Of a stretch of 64,000 nt of DNA, positions 62,351 through 64,000 are shown piece by piece. The position numbers and the translations under genes are program-made. Source of the stretch: Paenibacillus sp. JZ16 (GTDB taxonomy: Bacteria; Bacillota; Bacilli; Paenibacillales; Paenibacillaceae); assembly GCF_015326965.1 (NCBI RefSeq), contig NZ_CP017659.1, positions 5,212,001-5,276,000 of the forward strand, written 5' to 3'. The notes below the pieces were generated by a model that had not been told where the DNA came from, searched no databases, and saw nothing but the letters and a program-made list of their open reading frames with translations. Position 1 is the first letter of the stretch, and every line of letters begins with the position of its first letter.

Positions 62351-63259
62351 ATGGAACTGTTGCAATTAAAATATTTTCAGACTGCCGCCCGAATGCAGCA
62401 TATGACAAAGGCAGCCCATAGCCTGCATATATCGCAGCCGGCATTAAGCAAAATGATCGCGTCGCTTGAAGCCGAGCTGGGAACCAAGCTGTTCGAACGG
62501 GAGCATAAAACGATACGGCTGAACGAGCACGGCAAGCTGTTTCTTCGCCAAGTGGATATCGCGCTGCAAGCACTGGAAGACGGAAAGCTGCAGCTGCAGG
62601 ATGCTAATGGCTGCGTCTCCGCCGTTATCACGCTTGATGTTCGCGTCTCCTCACATTTACTGCCGGATCTACTGGCCGATTTTCGCAAAGAATGGCCGCA
62701 TGCAGAGTTTCAATTGCAGCAGCATGTTTCGTCATTCGAAGATATGCCGAGCTTCGATCTGTGCCTATCCGATGGCGCAGCACCACCAAAGGGAACAGCG
62801 TCGGTCTGCTTGCTCGAAGAGGAGATCGTGGTTGCCGTTCCCGCCGAGCACCCGCTCGCGGATCGAGACCGTGTAAGCTTGCAGGAGCTCAAGGATGAGA
62901 GCTTCATTACCCTGCCTCCGGGTAAATCGCTGCGGGAAACAACCGATGCGTTCTGCCGTCTTGCCGGGTTTACTCCCCGCATCCGATTCGAGAGCGATGA
63001 TCCCGCCACCGTCCGCGGTCTCATTCGAGCCGGTCAGGGCGTCGCCTTCCTGCCGGTGGTGACATGGGGCGGGTCAACCGGACCTGATGTCGTCCAGCTC
63101 CGGCTCGAAGAAAGCTGGTGCAAACGCTCCATCTCCTTGTCTTGGCCCAAGGACCGATACCTCATGCATACGGCGGTGCTGTTTCGGGATTTTGCCATTC
63201 GGTACTTTGCTCGGCTGGCCGAATCGCACCGGCAGGACATCGCTCGGAGCGGATTCTAG
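62351..63259 (+). CDS. LysR-family transcriptional regulator
   Basis: Three hundred and two residues: the N-terminal HTH (LQLKYFQTAARMQHMTKAAHSL, then SQPALSKMIASLEAELG in short pieces) and an effector domain from about 90 of the periplasmic-binding type. I chose ATG 62351 over GTG 62339 because LysR proteins start MELLQLKYF. It is divergent from the esterase and TauE-like genes, which it probably controls. Ligand unknown. Confidence 0.93.
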   Translation: MELLQLKYFQTAARMQHMTKAAHSLHISQPALSKMIASLEAELGTKLFEREHKTIRLNEHGKLFLRQVDIALQALEDGKLQLQDANGCVSAVITLDVRVSSHLLPDLLADFRKEWPHAEFQLQQHVSSFEDMPSFDLCLSDGAAPPKGTASVCLLEEEIVVAVPAEHPLADRDRVSLQELKDESFITLPPGKSLRETTDAFCRLAGFTPRIRFESDDPATVRGLIRAGQGVAFLPVVTWGGSTGPDVVQLRLEESWCKRSISLSWPKDRYLMHTAVLFRDFAIRYFARLAESHRQDIARSGF

Positions 63260-63320
63260 CTTGTTCGGCTTATCAATGAGGAAGTTAATGTGATTTCGAA
63301 AGCGAAAAGGAGCGTCTCAA

Positions 63321-64000
63321 GTGGAAACCAAGCAGCCTCCCAGGCTAACCAATGAAGAGTACCGATTACAGCCCCACGCGCCTGTTCAAGTATTTCACGG
63401 CGTTCATCCGGGGAGAATCCAGCTGCACTGGCATGAATTTTACGAGCTGAGTTATGTGGTTTCCGGAAAAGGCGAGCACAGGCTCAACGGTTCCTCGTAT
63501 CCGCTCTCTTCGGGGACCATCTTCTTGCTGACGCCTGCCGATTTTCATGAGCTGGTTTCCTTGGAAGAGGAACCACTTGAAATATATAATCTCATTTTCA
63601 CCGAAGCTATGATGGATGATAACGTCTACCATTGGTTATTCGGCGGGAAACTTCTGCTGCAAGCACAGCTTGAGGAGAAGCGGCTCCCGGTGGTGTTCGC
63701 CGACTATGAACGGATGAAGGAGGAGAACGGAGTCTGGCGGGAAGGCAGCGAGATCGCGATCCGGGCTACGCTTCAGCGGCTGTTGGTGGATCTGTATCGT
63801 GGCAGCGCCGCAAATCGGCTCCTGCCCGCGAACGGGACGAGAGATCGGCAGCTCAACTTAAACCTGCAAAAAGCCCTAATCTATATTCATCATCATTTCC
63901 GTGAGGATTTGAGATTGGAAGATGCAGCTAGCCAGGCCCAATACTCGGCTACTTATTTCAGCGAGTGCTTCTCCAAATCCGTGGGGCAGTCTTTTCAACG
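63321..64000 (+). CDS. AraC-family regulator, truncated by the window end
   Basis: The frame is open from GTG 63321 to the end of the window, about 226 residues. A cupin-like N-terminal domain (HWHEFYELSYVVSGKGEHRL near 38-58) precedes an AraC helix-turn-helix beginning ALIYIHHHFREDLRLEDAAS and ATYFSECFSKSVG. AAAAGGAG lies 9 nt before the GTG. The second helix-turn-helix is missing only because the sequence stops. It lies 61 bp after the LysR gene; its own targets are probably downstream. Confidence 0.85.
   Translation, partial: METKQPPRLTNEEYRLQPHAPVQVFHGVHPGRIQLHWHEFYELSYVVSGKGEHRLNGSSYPLSSGTIFLLTPADFHELVSLEEEPLEIYNLIFTEAMMDDNVYHWLFGGKLLLQAQLEEKRLPVVFADYERMKEENGVWREGSEIAIRATLQRLLVDLYRGSAANRLLPANGTRDRQLNLNLQKALIYIHHHFREDLRLEDAASQAQYSATYFSECFSKSVGQSFQ

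Overview
The window looks like a chromosomal segment of a low-GC-lineage Gram-positive of the Paenibacillus type. The reasons are strong AGGAGG-type ribosome sites with GTG/TTG starts, a YesM/YesN-like two-component pair beside a sugar ABC transporter, a lipoprotein CtaC carrying a fused cytochrome c domain, a guanine riboswitch before xpt-pbuX, and copper-amine-oxidase-N (stalk-like) domains on exported proteins. This assignment rests on gene content only. I saw no rRNA, tRNA or CRISPR array.

Layout. 0-2 kb: a membrane HD-GYP protein. 1.9-5.7 kb: a Tat export module. It has tatC and a TnrA/GlnR-like MerR regulator on the minus strand. Divergent from them are a Tat-signal flavin amine/L-amino-acid oxidase, a signal-peptide-bearing RidA-like protein and tatA. 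A near-perfect TnrA/GlnR box lies about 50 bp upstream of the predicted oxidase transcription start. I read this as a nitrogen-controlled extracytoplasmic amino-acid deamination system, and it is the most interesting locus here. 5.9-8.7 kb: CsbD-like protein, a small hypothetical, an NAD(P)-binding protein, cytosolic RidA and a TspO-like membrane protein. 8.8-15.5 kb: response regulator and histidine kinase divergent from two sugar permeases and a binding lipoprotein. 15.8-25.9 kb: a dispersed-type palindromic repeat, a SNF2 helicase with a SWIM-finger partner, a VanY-type peptidase, a zinc-ribbon protein, a TrmB-type regulator and a membrane metallophosphoesterase.

25.9-27.4 kb: an IS3-family (IS150-like) element that appears to have landed in the loop of the metallophosphoesterase terminator. 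27.5-38.5 kb: a 1286-residue NHL/stalk/FecR protein, guanine riboswitch with xpt-pbuX, a DUF4870-like protein, a membrane-anchored di-haem cytochrome, a serine hydrolase and small unknowns. 38.8-45.4 kb: methionine aminopeptidase, then the caa3-type oxidase operon ctaCDEF with ctaG and a DUF420 (CtaM-like) gene.

45.4-46.1 kb: a 205-bp tandem array built on a long palindrome. 46.2-50.5 kb: a GntR(YtrA-like)-controlled set of ABC genes including a NatAB-like pair. 50.6-53.5 kb: a small membrane protein, a TraB/GumN protein with a stalk domain and a LacI-family regulator. 53.9-59.9 kb: cydABDC for cytochrome bd and its assembly exporter. Thus both a caa3 and a bd terminal oxidase lie within 20 kb. 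Similar 11-bp-phased GTGA direct repeats lie in front of each. 60-64 kb: TauE-like permease and type-B carboxylesterase divergent from a LysR regulator, then the start of an AraC-type regulator cut by the window end.
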